From assembly GCF_000684975.1 (NCBI RefSeq), contig NZ_BAXZ01000020.1:81325-145324 (forward strand): a stretch of 64,000 nt of DNA, read 5' to 3'. Positions 52,479-61,031 of this stretch are shown here, piece after piece; position 1 is the stretch's first letter, and every line of letters begins with the position of its first letter. Source of the stretch: Paraburkholderia acidipaludis NBRC 101816. GTDB taxonomy: Bacteria; Pseudomonadota; Gammaproteobacteria; Burkholderiales; Burkholderiaceae. Both the position numbers and the translations under genes were made by a program. The notes under the pieces are model-generated. The model searched no databases, had not been told where the DNA came from, and saw only the letters and a program-made list of their open reading frames with translations.

Positions 52479-54704
52479 TTACCACTGATACTTCGCTCCC
52501 GCCAGGAACAGGCGCCCTTGACCCCAGTAGCAGTAATCCATGCTCGTGCACGAAGCGAGATACTGGCGGTTGAGCAGATTGGTCACGTTGAACGTGGCGG
52601 TCCAGCCCTGGAGGTTCGTGAAACGGCGTCCCAGGTCGTAGCGCAGCGCCAGATCGACGAGCGTGGCCGAGGACGTCATGAACGTGTTCGTGGTGTCGCC
52701 ATACGAGCCGCCGATATAGCGCACCCCGCCGCCGAACAGCAGGCCCGCGAGCGGCCCGCCGGTCCACGTGTAGTCGGCCCACAGCGAAGCCGTGTTACGC
52801 GGAATGCCGACCGGCACCTCGTTCAGGCTCGACGTCGTGCTCTCCGTATTGAGCAGGTTCGTGTACGTGTAGCTCGCGATCAGTTGCAGGTTGTCGCTGA
52901 GGCTCGCGTGGCCCTCCACCTCGAAGCCCTGCGAACGCACCTGGCCCGTAAGCACGCTGAAGCCGGGGTGCAGCGGGTCGGTGGTCGACACGTTGTTCTG
53001 GTCGATATGGAACGCCGACACCGTGACGAAGCTGTTGTAGCCCTTGGGCTGCAGCTTCACGCCCACTTCGTACTGCTCGCCCGTGAGCGGCGCGAACGCC
53101 TGGCCGCCAAACGTCGTGCCCACCTGCGGCTGGAACGAGCGCGAGTAGCTGAAGTACGGCGCCACGCCGTCCACGAGCTGGTAGACGGCGCCGGCGCGCC
53201 ACGTGAACGCGCGGTTGAACTGCTGGCTCGATGCGCCACCCTTGTACGAGGTCTGGTCCTCGTTGGCCCAGTCCTCGCGCACGCCGAACAGGAAGGACCA
53301 CTTGCCGATATCGATCTGGTCCTGCGCGTACAGGCCGAGCTGCCTGATCGACTGCGCCACCGAAGTCGCGTACATGAACGTGGGGTACGGGATCGCCTGG
53401 CCGTAGACCGGATCGTTCACGTTCAGCCCCGGCGCGTTCGCGAGGCTCCCGTAGAAGTGGTGGTCGAACTGGATGTTCTGGTAATCGAGCCCCAGCGTGA
53501 CATTGTGCTTCGCGGCCCCGGTGTCGAAGGTCGCGTCGAGCTGGTTGTCCACGGTATGCGAGTTCACCATGCCGTAGTTCAGGTACGGCGTGCGGGCGAG
53601 CGTCGTGCCGTCCGACTCGAAGCCGTTGTTGCCCACGTACTGGACGGTCTGGCTGTTGTGCAGGTAGCGATAGTTCTGCTTGAACGACCAGATGTCGTTG
53701 AAGCGGTGCTCGAACGCATAACCGATCGACTCCTGGGTCTTGCGGAAGCTGTCGAAGTCCGGTTCGCCCGGATCCAGGCTGCGGCTCGGATAGCCATACG
53801 GCACGGAGTTGTAAGTGCCCGCTTCCGGGTCCGCCTGATAGTTGGCGAACACCGTGAGCGTGGTGTCCTTCGTCGGGCGCCACGTGATGGTGGGCGCGAT
53901 CGCCACGCGCTGCTGGTTCACGTAGTCGGTCTGCGTGCCCGTGTTGAAGCCGTCGGCGGTCAGGCGGTAGAGCACCTTGCCGTCCTGGTCGATCGGGCCG
54001 CTGAAATCGAAGTAGCCTTGCACGCGGCCATAGCTGCCCGTCGTGAAGCCCACTTCGTGCAGCGGCGTGTCGGTCGGCATCTTGCTGACCAGGTTGACGG
54101 TACCCCCGGGCGACCCCTGGCCGTACAGCACCGAAGCCGGGCCGTGCAGCAGTTCGATGCGCTCGAACATGTACGGATCGAAGCTCGTCACGTTGAAGCC
54201 GAAGCCGCCGGCCGGTCCGGGCGTGCGCAGACCGTTCCAGAATTCGTCGACGAGGAAGCCGCGCGCGTAGAGATATTCGAGCGAATCCGTGTTCGTGCCG
54301 CGCTGCTCCGGGTTGATACCCGAGGTGTAGCGCAGCGCCTGCGCCACGCTTTGCACGTCCTGCACGTCCATCTGGTCGCGCGTCACCACCGATATCGCCT
54401 GCGGCGTCTTGATGATCGGTGTGTCGGTCTTGGTGCCGGCCGTGCTGACCTTCGCGACGTAGCCGACCACCGGCCCGGTGCCGGTCTCGGCAGCCTGCTG
54501 GCCCTTGATGACCACGGCGGGCAACTGCTGGCCCGCAGCGGCATCCGACGCCGCATTGGGCGGCGCCGCGGTCTGCGCGCTGGCGATCTTCGCGATCGCC
54601 AGCGCCACCACCGCCGTCATCGTGCGGACCTTGATCCGTCTGGTGTTGCCCGCTGCTTCGCTCCCCACCCTGGTGTAACCCTCGTCAACCCAGCCCCGAT
54701 TCAT
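52479..54704 (-). CDS. TonB-dependent ferric-siderophore receptor
   Basis: Outer-membrane receptor, 741 residues. Long N-terminal region with signal peptide ending IASAQ near residue 44, plug domain about 85-215 (TPQAISVVTRDQMDVQDVQS, LHGPASVLYGQGSPGGTVNL) and a 22-strand barrel ending FLAGAKYQW with terminal aromatic. FhuA/FoxA-like siderophore class. It begins the operon with NRPS, FhuD, FhuB, exporter, FhuC and acylase. A Fur-box-like sequence lies about 60 bases upstream of its ATG, so iron repression is expected. Confidence 0.95.
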   Translation of the reverse strand: MNRGWVDEGYTRVGSEAAGNTRRIKVRTMTAVVALAIAKIASAQTAAPPNAASDAAAGQQLPAVVIKGQQAAETGTGPVVGYVAKVSTAGTKTDTPIIKTPQAISVVTRDQMDVQDVQSVAQALRYTSGINPEQRGTNTDSLEYLYARGFLVDEFWNGLRTPGPAGGFGFNVTSFDPYMFERIELLHGPASVLYGQGSPGGTVNLVSKMPTDTPLHEVGFTTGSYGRVQGYFDFSGPIDQDGKVLYRLTADGFNTGTQTDYVNQQRVAIAPTITWRPTKDTTLTVFANYQADPEAGTYNSVPYGYPSRSLDPGEPDFDSFRKTQESIGYAFEHRFNDIWSFKQNYRYLHNSQTVQYVGNNGFESDGTTLARTPYLNYGMVNSHTVDNQLDATFDTGAAKHNVTLGLDYQNIQFDHHFYGSLANAPGLNVNDPVYGQAIPYPTFMYATSVAQSIRQLGLYAQDQIDIGKWSFLFGVREDWANEDQTSYKGGASSQQFNRAFTWRAGAVYQLVDGVAPYFSYSRSFQPQVGTTFGGQAFAPLTGEQYEVGVKLQPKGYNSFVTVSAFHIDQNNVSTTDPLHPGFSVLTGQVRSQGFEVEGHASLSDNLQLIASYTYTNLLNTESTTSSLNEVPVGIPRNTASLWADYTWTGGPLAGLLFGGGVRYIGGSYGDTTNTFMTSSATLVDLALRYDLGRRFTNLQGWTATFNVTNLLNRQYLASCTSMDYCYWGQGRLFLAGAKYQW

Positions 54705-54761
54705 CCCGTTCGTCCCGTCGAAAGATTTAATTTAAATACCGTGATTTCAACATCATGAAAC

Positions 54762-54780
54762 AGTAATAAGAATCATTACT
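54762..54780. promoter_or_regulatory. Fur-box-like site
   Basis: The 19 bases AGTAATAAGAATCATTACT match the Fur consensus (GATAATGATAATCATTATC) at 13 of 19 positions, including the whole AATCATTA core, and are themselves a near palindrome. They lie between the TonB receptor gene and the divergent AraC-type gene, in an unusually AT-rich stretch. Both genes are typical Fur targets. Confidence 0.7.
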
Positions 54781-54908
54781 ATTTTCATTCGTAAAATTGC
54801 GCAAGGACGTTAGAATACGGCCTGAGCTTCGCCGACGTCCTGTCAAATTGCTACGCGAAGCCGTCTGAATTTGACGGTTATGCACTACTTTTAACGACGA
54901 TTCACAAA

Positions 54909-55721
54909 ATGGCCGAGATCTGGCAACGTCTGACCGGTATGCAGCGCCGCTATCTGAAGCGCCCAGTCATAGCTAAACGATATGACTTTGAAACCGGCGA
55001 CAGCGAGAGCTGGCACTCGCACTCGCAGCCGCAGTTCGTCTACACGACGCGCGGCGTGCTGCGCGTCATCACGCCGGACGGCGCCTGGACACTCGGGCCG
55101 TACCGGGGGCTGTGGATCGCGCCGCTCGTCGCGCACGAACTCCAGGCGGCCAGCCCGGCAGTGATGTACACGGTCTATTTCGAAACTGAGCTCGCGCCGC
55201 GCAAGGAGCCGCGCTGCCATGTCTTGATGATCTCGTCGCTGCTGCACGAACTGGTGGCCGCACTGGTCGTCGATCTGGAAAACGACCAACCCGAGCGGCG
55301 CTCGGCGTTGATCGACCCGCTTCTGCTGCAGGAACTGCGCGAAGCGCAACTGGCCACCGAGGGCCTGCTGCCGCTGCCGAAGGACCGCCGTCTGCAACAG
55401 ATCTGCGGGCAGCTCATGGATGTGCCTTCCGACAACACGCCGCTCAACGACTGGGGCATGCGCGTGGGCGCGAGCGAGAGCACGCTCGAGCGTGCGTTCA
55501 AGGAGGAAACCGGCCTCACGTTCGGCCAGTGGCGCCAGCGGTTGCGCCTCGTGGAATCGATCTCGCGGCTCGCCAAGGGCATGCCGGTCGCCACGATCGC
55601 CACCGAACTCGGCTACCGCAACTCCAGCGCCTTCATCACGATGTTCCGGCGCGCCATGGGGGAAACGCCGCAGCGTTTCCTGCGCAACCGCAACGGGCAG
55701 GACCTCGGCGCGGCACAGTGA
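54909..55721 (+). CDS. AraC-family transcriptional regulator of the siderophore locus
   Basis: 270 residues. Cupin-type N-terminal sensor domain (WHSHSQPQFVYTTRGVLRVI, GLWIAPLVAHEL) and C-terminal double HTH (ASESTLERAFKEETGLTF, VATIATELGYRNSSAFITMF RRAMGETPQRFL). Divergent from the TonB receptor gene with a Fur-box-like site between, so it probably activates the siderophore operon when iron is short or when the siderophore is present. ATG at 54909; the ribosome site is weak. Confidence 0.93.
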   Translation: MAEIWQRLTGMQRRYLKRPVIAKRYDFETGDSESWHSHSQPQFVYTTRGVLRVITPDGAWTLGPYRGLWIAPLVAHELQAASPAVMYTVYFETELAPRKEPRCHVLMISSLLHELVAALVVDLENDQPERRSALIDPLLLQELREAQLATEGLLPLPKDRRLQQICGQLMDVPSDNTPLNDWGMRVGASESTLERAFKEETGLTFGQWRQRLRLVESISRLAKGMPVATIATELGYRNSSAFITMFRRAMGETPQRFLRNRNGQDLGAAQ

Positions 55722-55750
55722 GTGACGGGGCGGACCGGGGGCGCGCTTGA

Positions 55751-55820
55751 GTGGTACTTAGCGGTCCGTAGTGGTCCGTAGTGATCCTTAGCGGCCCCTG
55801 GTGGTCCGCAATGATCCGTT
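55751..55820 (+). repeat. Tandem decamer repeat, seven units
   Basis: Seven consecutive 10-base units: GTGGTACTTA, GCGGTCCGTA, GTGGTCCGTA, GTGATCCTTA, GCGGCCCCTG, GTGGTCCGCA, ATGATCCGTT; consensus GTGGTCCGTA. The array starts 29 bases after the AraC-type gene stop and lies in the 298-base gap before the phosphopantetheinyl-transferase-like gene. Ten bases is close to one helical turn. No spacer structure, so not CRISPR. Confidence 0.8.
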
Positions 55821-56019
55821 ATGCCGCTTGCCGGCTCGCAAGCAAGGCGCCGAGCGACGCGCTTCTTTCGCGGTCCAGATGCGCACAAATGCCCGGGGGC
55901 GCATTGCCGGCGGCGCGCCTTTGCCGCGCCTGTCGTGATCGCGCTGGCCGTGTCGGTCTCGCACGACGAAGGCATACCCGAAGACGCGCGCGGGCAATCC
56001 ACTACCCTGCAGCGGCGAA

Positions 56020-56646
56020 TTGATGATCTGGCGATTAGGTGCAAGCTGGGATTATCTGAGTTGCGAGGAGGCCTCGCTCTGGCTCTCGCGCGAGGAGTCG
56101 GCGCGCATGCGCCGACATCGCAATCCGTCATTCTCGCGGCGCTATGTGATCGCGCGCGCCTCGTTGCGGCACCTGCTTGCCGATGCGCTCGGCAAGGCGC
56201 CGCAGGCCCTCGATCTCGCCGACGACGAGCACGGCCAGCCCGTGCTGCGCGAACCCGCTCTCGCACAGCCGCCTGCGCTGCGCATCGCCTTTGCCGGCAT
56301 CTGGATCACGATCGGGATAAGCGCCGACGCGTTCGGTCTCGAAACGATCATGCCGGGTACCGGGCGCGAATCCACCGCGCCGCTCGCGCGCGGCCCAAGG
56401 GGCATGGCACAGGCCGATCTCGATTGCGCACGCGCGGCGTGCGCATCGCAACTGCTCGCGCAGCCGGTCGATCTCGCCGACCCATTGTGCACGCAACGAA
56501 TCGGGGCGGTGTCGGTGCACCAACTCGAGCGCTCACTGTTCAAGGTGATCGATCTGCCCATGCCTGGCCGCATCAGCGCGGCGGTTGCCACGCCGCTTTC
56601 GACTTCGACCATACACGCGTATGGCTGGCTCAGCCGGCGCTTTTGA
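56020..56646 (+). CDS. Degenerate 4'-phosphopantetheinyl transferase (Sfp-like)
   Basis: 208 residues. The first half is recognisably Sfp-like: IWRLGASWDYLS, RYVIARASLRHLLADALG and DEHGQPVL. The C-terminal VIDLPMPGRISAAVATPL also fits. But the magnesium-binding GVDxE segment is replaced by FGLETIMPG, the phosphate-loop NLSHS is lost (ALRIAFAGIWITIG), and the W...KEAxxKA motif is absent. Sfp-type enzymes attach the phosphopantetheine arm to carrier domains such as NRPS Ser789; this one is probably inactive. It lies at the edge of the siderophore locus, near its AraC regulator. Could be called a pseudogene. Confidence 0.65.
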   Translation: MMIWRLGASWDYLSCEEASLWLSREESARMRRHRNPSFSRRYVIARASLRHLLADALGKAPQALDLADDEHGQPVLREPALAQPPALRIAFAGIWITIGISADAFGLETIMPGTGRESTAPLARGPRGMAQADLDCARAACASQLLAQPVDLADPLCTQRIGAVSVHQLERSLFKVIDLPMPGRISAAVATPLSTSTIHAYGWLSRRF

Positions 56647-56932
56647 TCGGAGGTCGCGTGGATCACATTGAATCTCCCGCTGTTCCGGCAATAGCTCTGT
56701 CAACTCGCGCGTAAAGCGCTTGCGCAGGTCGGCACCGTCCAGGGAACCTGAAATTCGAAATACATATCGAACGAAGCAACGCCTTGAGGTGCGTCCCGCC
56801 CGATTCTCTTCGCACTGCGGAGAATGGCTTCGTCAGGGAAAATTCCCGCGGCACGTACGCTCGCGTGTCGTAAAATTGTCTGTCTTGCCAATCGGCGGCG
56901 CCATAATCCGCCCATCGCCAGGAGTCGCCGCC

Positions 56933-57898
56933 ATGTCGTTCCCCGGCTCTACGTTCACCGCGCTGCGTTCGCACCTCATCCCCGCGCTCCTCGCTGGCGC
57001 GCTGACGACCGGCGTAGCGGGTTGTCAGAGCGTGTTGCCCGCCGTGCCCGATCGCATCGCGATCGATGCCCAGCCGAACGGCATTGCGATTGGCGCGAAC
57101 GACCATGAGATCTTCGTTACCGACGATCGCAGCAACGCCATCATGGTGTCACGCGATCACTCCGCATTCACGCGTTACGCGGGAGTGCCAGTCGTACCCC
57201 GTCAATCCAACAGTCTCGGCGAGGTGATCGCCATGCCATCCGGCGAACTGCTTGTCGCGCGCTTTGGATTTGGAGAGACGGGAGCCCTGTTCATCTCGAC
57301 GTCGTCAGGCGACGCGCAGCCGCTCGCCGGTCTCGCGACCGAAAGGCGCAGATTGGGGTTGGCCTTGCTGGAGCCCGGCCGCGTGCTTTCCAGCTGGTTC
57401 GTGAAGGACAAGAACGCACCGCTGAAGGGCGGTGTCAGCCTCGTGAGCTACGACCCGGCAACCCATGCAGCGACCGAACGGGACCTGATCGCGGGTCTCG
57501 CCAAACCGGTCGGCGTTGCCGTGCACGGAGATGCCGTGCTGGTCGCCGATCAGGACCGCAACGCGGTTCTGCGCTACAGCCTGACTGCGCTGCTCGCCGC
57601 TCAAACGCCTGTGGCTGCTGACAGCGGCACCGTCGTCGCACAGATCGATCACCCCGATCTGCTCGCCATCGACAACGCGGGCACGCTGTACACGAAATGC
57701 GGCGCTACCGGTTTCTGTCGCATTACACCGGATGGAGCGGTTAGGGCCGTTGCGAACGACTTCCAGAATGCGCGCGGTGTCGCCATCGACGATGTGAGTC
57801 ACGCGCTTTATGTCGTCGATCGCGCCACGGCGTCGTCCGCCAAGGGAAGCGCGATTCGTATTCTGCCGATCGCGGACAATCCGGCGGCCTCGCGTTGA
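56933..57898 (+). CDS. Beta-propeller lipoprotein (NHL/SMP-30-like)
   Basis: 321 residues from ATG 56933, chosen for the AGGAG site upstream. Lipoprotein signal with lipobox VAGC near residue 26. The body consists of repeating propeller blades (PNGIAIGANDHEIFVTDDRS, KPVGVAVHGDAVLVADQDRN, DHPDLLAIDNAGTLYTKCGA, GVAIDDVSHALYVVDRAT), as in NHL or SMP-30-type proteins. Probably anchored in the outer membrane facing the periplasm. No enzymatic motif is visible. Convergent with the sensor kinase gene. Confidence 0.85.
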   Translation: MSFPGSTFTALRSHLIPALLAGALTTGVAGCQSVLPAVPDRIAIDAQPNGIAIGANDHEIFVTDDRSNAIMVSRDHSAFTRYAGVPVVPRQSNSLGEVIAMPSGELLVARFGFGETGALFISTSSGDAQPLAGLATERRRLGLALLEPGRVLSSWFVKDKNAPLKGGVSLVSYDPATHAATERDLIAGLAKPVGVAVHGDAVLVADQDRNAVLRYSLTALLAAQTPVAADSGTVVAQIDHPDLLAIDNAGTLYTKCGATGFCRITPDGAVRAVANDFQNARGVAIDDVSHALYVVDRATASSAKGSAIRILPIADNPAASR

Positions 57899-57993
57899 GT
57901 CTTTGCGAAGCGCTTCCGCACAGGCTGTTGTTCGACGCACGTACGTCGTGCCACCCGATCGACCTGTAACGCCAACCCGCATTCGTGTTTCGA

Positions 57994-59493
57994 TCACGCC
58001 TTGAGCGGCACCCGCGCCGGTGCCGCGTCCAGTTCGAAACGGAACGTCGCGCCGCGCGGCTCGCGCTCGAGCAGTTCGATGCGGCTGCCATGCAGTTGCA
58101 GCATTCGTTGCACGATCAACAATCCCAGGCCACCCTGGCGGCGCACGTCTCCTGAACTGAACGCACGCCGGAATAGATTCGCGCGAAGCTCGGGCGCGAT
58201 TCCCGGCCCCGTGTCGCTGACCACAACGCTCACTTTGTCGCCCTCGCCGGCCAGTTCGACGCTGACCTCGCCGCCGTCCAGCGTATGCCGGATAGCGTTG
58301 TCGAGCAGGTTCGTCAGCACGCGCTCGATCATGCCCAGGTCGGCCCAAACCGCCGGCAGACGCGGCACAATCCCGGCCCGCAAGCGGATTTGCCGGGATT
58401 GCGCTGCCAGTTCGAACTTCTGGAACACGTCCTGCACGACGTCCGCGAGGGGAAACATTTCGAGCGTCAGTTGTACGTTCTCATGCTCCAGCCGCGCGAG
58501 TTCGAACAGCGATTGCGCGAGACGTCCCACCTTCGCGCTTTGTGCGAGCGCGACCGCCAGATAGCGACGACGCTCGCTGGGTTCCAGACTCTCGTCTTTC
58601 AAGGACAAGGTCTCGAGATAGCCGTGCAGCGAGGTCAGCGGCGTGCGCAGATCGTGCGAGATGTTCGCGAAGAGTTCGCGCCGCTCCTGGTCCTGCCGTT
58701 TGAGTTCGCGCCACTGCAGGCCGATGCGATCGGCCATCTCGGCAAACGTGCGCTCGAGAATGGCAATCTCGTCGCGCGTACCCGCGTGCGACGCCGAGCG
58801 ACTGGGCGCAAGCGGCGCCGGTTCCGAGCCTGCGCGAATCGATGCATCGAAGCGGCTCATGGTATCGGTCAGACGTCGCAAGGGGCGCGTGACCAGACCG
58901 AACGCGATCAGACCGGCGATCAGACCAAGCGCGGCGACCACGGCCATCAATCCGAGCGTGGTGCGCAGTACGGTGCTTTGCGCAAGCCGCGAAGCCAGCG
59001 CATCGCGCGCTTCGCCAATCAGTACGACGTAAATATATCCCGCGGGTCGCCCGTCGACGCCTGGGACGACGGCGGCGCTGAACACCTTCCTGGCGTCCAC
59101 GCTGCGTGGATCATCGCCCAGAATCGGCAGCGGTTCGTTGGCCAGAAAACGCCGCACCGGCTGCAGGTCAACTTGCGTGCGCCGGATATGCCCCGGAGGC
59201 GCATCGTCGCCCGTGATGTGGCCGTTGGCATCGAGCAGGTAAACCTCGACGCTGGGATTGACCGCCATCAGTTGTCCGAACAATGTGCGCAGCGCCGCCG
59301 GCTTGGGTCCGTCCGCGCCCATCAGCGTCGAGTTGCGGGCGATATGGAACGCCAGATCATGGGAAAGGGCCTGGATGACCTCCTGATCGTGCAGATCCGA
59401 CGCCCGTATCTGTAACCACGCCGACGCCCCGCAACACGCGAGCAATAGTACCGAAAACACGATGGATACCCGCTGCGTCAACGACAGTCTCAC
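57994..59493 (-). CDS. Sensor histidine kinase
   Basis: 499 residues from GTG 59493, which overlaps the response-regulator TGA by four bases and has GGAGG seven bases upstream. TM1 about 9-28, periplasmic sensor about 30-170, TM2 about 178-200, HAMP, then the H-box FANISHDLRTPLTSLHGYLE with His280, N-box NLLDNAIRH, G1 VVVSDTGPGI and G2 GGLGLLIVQRML. Pairs with the adjacent OmpR-type regulator and is divergent from the msrB-dipZ-msrA operon, so it likely senses periplasmic oxidative or thiol stress (inference). Confidence 0.94.
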   Translation of the reverse strand: MRLSLTQRVSIVFSVLLLACCGASAWLQIRASDLHDQEVIQALSHDLAFHIARNSTLMGADGPKPAALRTLFGQLMAVNPSVEVYLLDANGHITGDDAPPGHIRRTQVDLQPVRRFLANEPLPILGDDPRSVDARKVFSAAVVPGVDGRPAGYIYVVLIGEARDALASRLAQSTVLRTTLGLMAVVAALGLIAGLIAFGLVTRPLRRLTDTMSRFDASIRAGSEPAPLAPSRSASHAGTRDEIAILERTFAEMADRIGLQWRELKRQDQERRELFANISHDLRTPLTSLHGYLETLSLKDESLEPSERRRYLAVALAQSAKVGRLAQSLFELARLEHENVQLTLEMFPLADVVQDVFQKFELAAQSRQIRLRAGIVPRLPAVWADLGMIERVLTNLLDNAIRHTLDGGEVSVELAGEGDKVSVVVSDTGPGIAPELRANLFRRAFSSGDVRRQGGLGLLIVQRMLQLHGSRIELLEREPRGATFRFELDAAPARVPLKA

Positions 59494-60251
59494 GACGCGC
59501 CTCCTTGCATATCGTCGCGCGGCGTGGCATTGCCGGAAGCCGCGGGCGCCAGTGGGTCGAATTTGTAGCCACGCCCCCATACGGTCAGGATCCGCACGGG
59601 TTGCGCGGGGTCGGCTTCGATCTTGGTTCGCAGACGGTTGATATGCGTGTTGACCGTGTGCTCGTAGCCTTCGTGCTGGTAGCCCCAGACGGCGTTGAGC
59701 AGCTCCATGCGCGAGAACACCTTGCCCGGATGGCGCGCGAAGTAATACAGCAAATCGAATTCGCGCGGCGTCAGTTCGATGCGCTTGCCATCGACCTGCG
59801 CTTCGCGCGTGACCGGATCGATCGAAAAGCCGCCCAGCATCAGCGTACCGCCTTCCAGCCGCAGATCCTTTGCCATTGCCTCGACCCGGCGCAGCAGCGC
59901 TTTCACGCGCGCGACGAGTTCAAGCACGGAAAACGGCTTCGCAAGGTAATCGTCGGCGCCGAGTTCGAGTCCCAGAATGCGGTGCACCTCGCTCGAACGC
60001 GCGCTCGTGATGATGATCGGCGTGTAGCGCGTCATCGCCCGCGCGCGACGGCAGATTTCGAGTCCGTCGACGCCCGGCAGCATCAGGTCGAGGATCAGGG
60101 CATCCCAGCCGCCCTGCTCCAGCAGCCGCAGCCCCTCGACGCCGTCGGTGCTGTGGACGACCTCGTAGTGCTCGTCGCGCAGGTGCAGCATGAGCACGTT
60201 GGCGATGTCCGCGTCGTCCTCGACGATGAGTACGCGTTTGGTCTGGTCCAT
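59490..60251 (-). CDS. OmpR-family response regulator
   Basis: 253 residues from ATG 60251 (a GTG 15 bases upstream is possible). Receiver domain with acidic pair Asp12/Asp13, phosphoacceptor Asp55 (ALILDLMLPGVDG), Thr82 and Lys105 (DDYLAKPF); winged-helix output domain from about 145 with ELTPREFDLLYYFARHPGKV and NTHINRLRTKIE. Cotranscribed with the kinase. The 207-base region between it and msrB is the expected binding site for control of both units. Confidence 0.95.
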   Translation of the reverse strand: MDQTKRVLIVEDDADIANVLMLHLRDEHYEVVHSTDGVEGLRLLEQGGWDALILDLMLPGVDGLEICRRARAMTRYTPIIITSARSSEVHRILGLELGADDYLAKPFSVLELVARVKALLRRVEAMAKDLRLEGGTLMLGGFSIDPVTREAQVDGKRIELTPREFDLLYYFARHPGKVFSRMELLNAVWGYQHEGYEHTVNTHINRLRTKIEADPAQPVRILTVWGRGYKFDPLAPAASGNATPRDDMQGGAS

Positions 60252-60458
60252 GTGTTCTTCAGGCACAGGGCGCAGCGCGCCCTCGGTGAAAGGTCCGGAA
60301 TGAAAAGCCCATTGTGCAGAAAATCCCGCCCCGCAGTTATCACAATTAATTTTACTTTTCGTGAGGACTTCGATATCGGTGGCTGCCTATCCTTCGTGTA
60401 AAGGATGCGCACCGCCCCAATCCCCCCGGGCGGCGTTGCACCGCACCAGGAGAGCATG

Positions 60459-60995
60459 ATGGATATCCATAGACGGCTGCTGCTATCCGGCGGCAGCGCG
60501 CTCGCCGTCATGGCCGCGCTCGGCCAGTGGCGCGTGAAGGCAGCCCAGCCGGTCGGCGGCCTGGCGGCGGCCACGGGCACAGCGGCCGGCCCGGGCGCAG
60601 ATTTCGCCGTGGTTCATACCGACGCCGAATGGCACAAGCTGCTTACGCCCGCCCAGTACGACGTGCTGCGCAACGCGGGGACGGAGCGTCCTTTCACGAG
60701 CCCGCTCAACGACGAACACCGCGCCGGCATCTTTGCGTGCGCGGGTTGCGCGACGAACCTGTTCGCGTCGAACACGAAATTCGACAGCGGCACGGGCTGG
60801 CCGAGCTTCTATGCGCCGCTCCCCCACGCGGTGGTCGAGCATGAGGATCTCTCGTTCGGCATGGTCCGCACCGAAGTGCATTGCCATCGCTGCGGAGGCC
60901 ACCTCGGCCATGTGTTCGATGACGGCCCGAAGCCGACCGGCCTGCGCTACTGCATGAACGGCGTCGCCATGACCTTCAAGCCCGGCGCGGCCTGA
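60459..60995 (+). CDS. msrB: Peptide-methionine (R)-S-oxide reductase, exported
   Basis: 178 residues from ATG 60459 (six bases after AGGAG; ATG 60456 also possible). The signal MDIHRRLLLSGGSALAVMAA has Tat character, so the enzyme acts in the periplasm. Zinc ligands Cys94/Cys97 (CAGC) and Cys142/Cys145 (CHRC), GTGWPSFYAP, HLGHVF and catalytic Cys165 in RYCMNG are all present. Reduces Met-R-sulfoxide in envelope proteins. First gene of the operon with dipZ (36-base gap) and msrA; it needs a thiol reductant, which the DipZ protein can supply. Confidence 0.95.
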   Translation: MDIHRRLLLSGGSALAVMAALGQWRVKAAQPVGGLAAATGTAAGPGADFAVVHTDAEWHKLLTPAQYDVLRNAGTERPFTSPLNDEHRAGIFACAGCATNLFASNTKFDSGTGWPSFYAPLPHAVVEHEDLSFGMVRTEVHCHRCGGHLGHVFDDGPKPTGLRYCMNGVAMTFKPGAA

Positions 60996-61031
60996 AAGGC
61001 CCCGACCCGCCTGCTCATTTCCGACATCATC

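Noticed and set aside
50120..54758. Two very long plus-strand open frames (785 and 767 codons) opposite the NRPS and TonB receptor genes
   Set aside because: Both mirror strongly supported minus-strand genes in a high-GC region.
55751..55820. CRISPR-like array
   Set aside because: Units are contiguous 10-mers without spacers and no cas genes are present.
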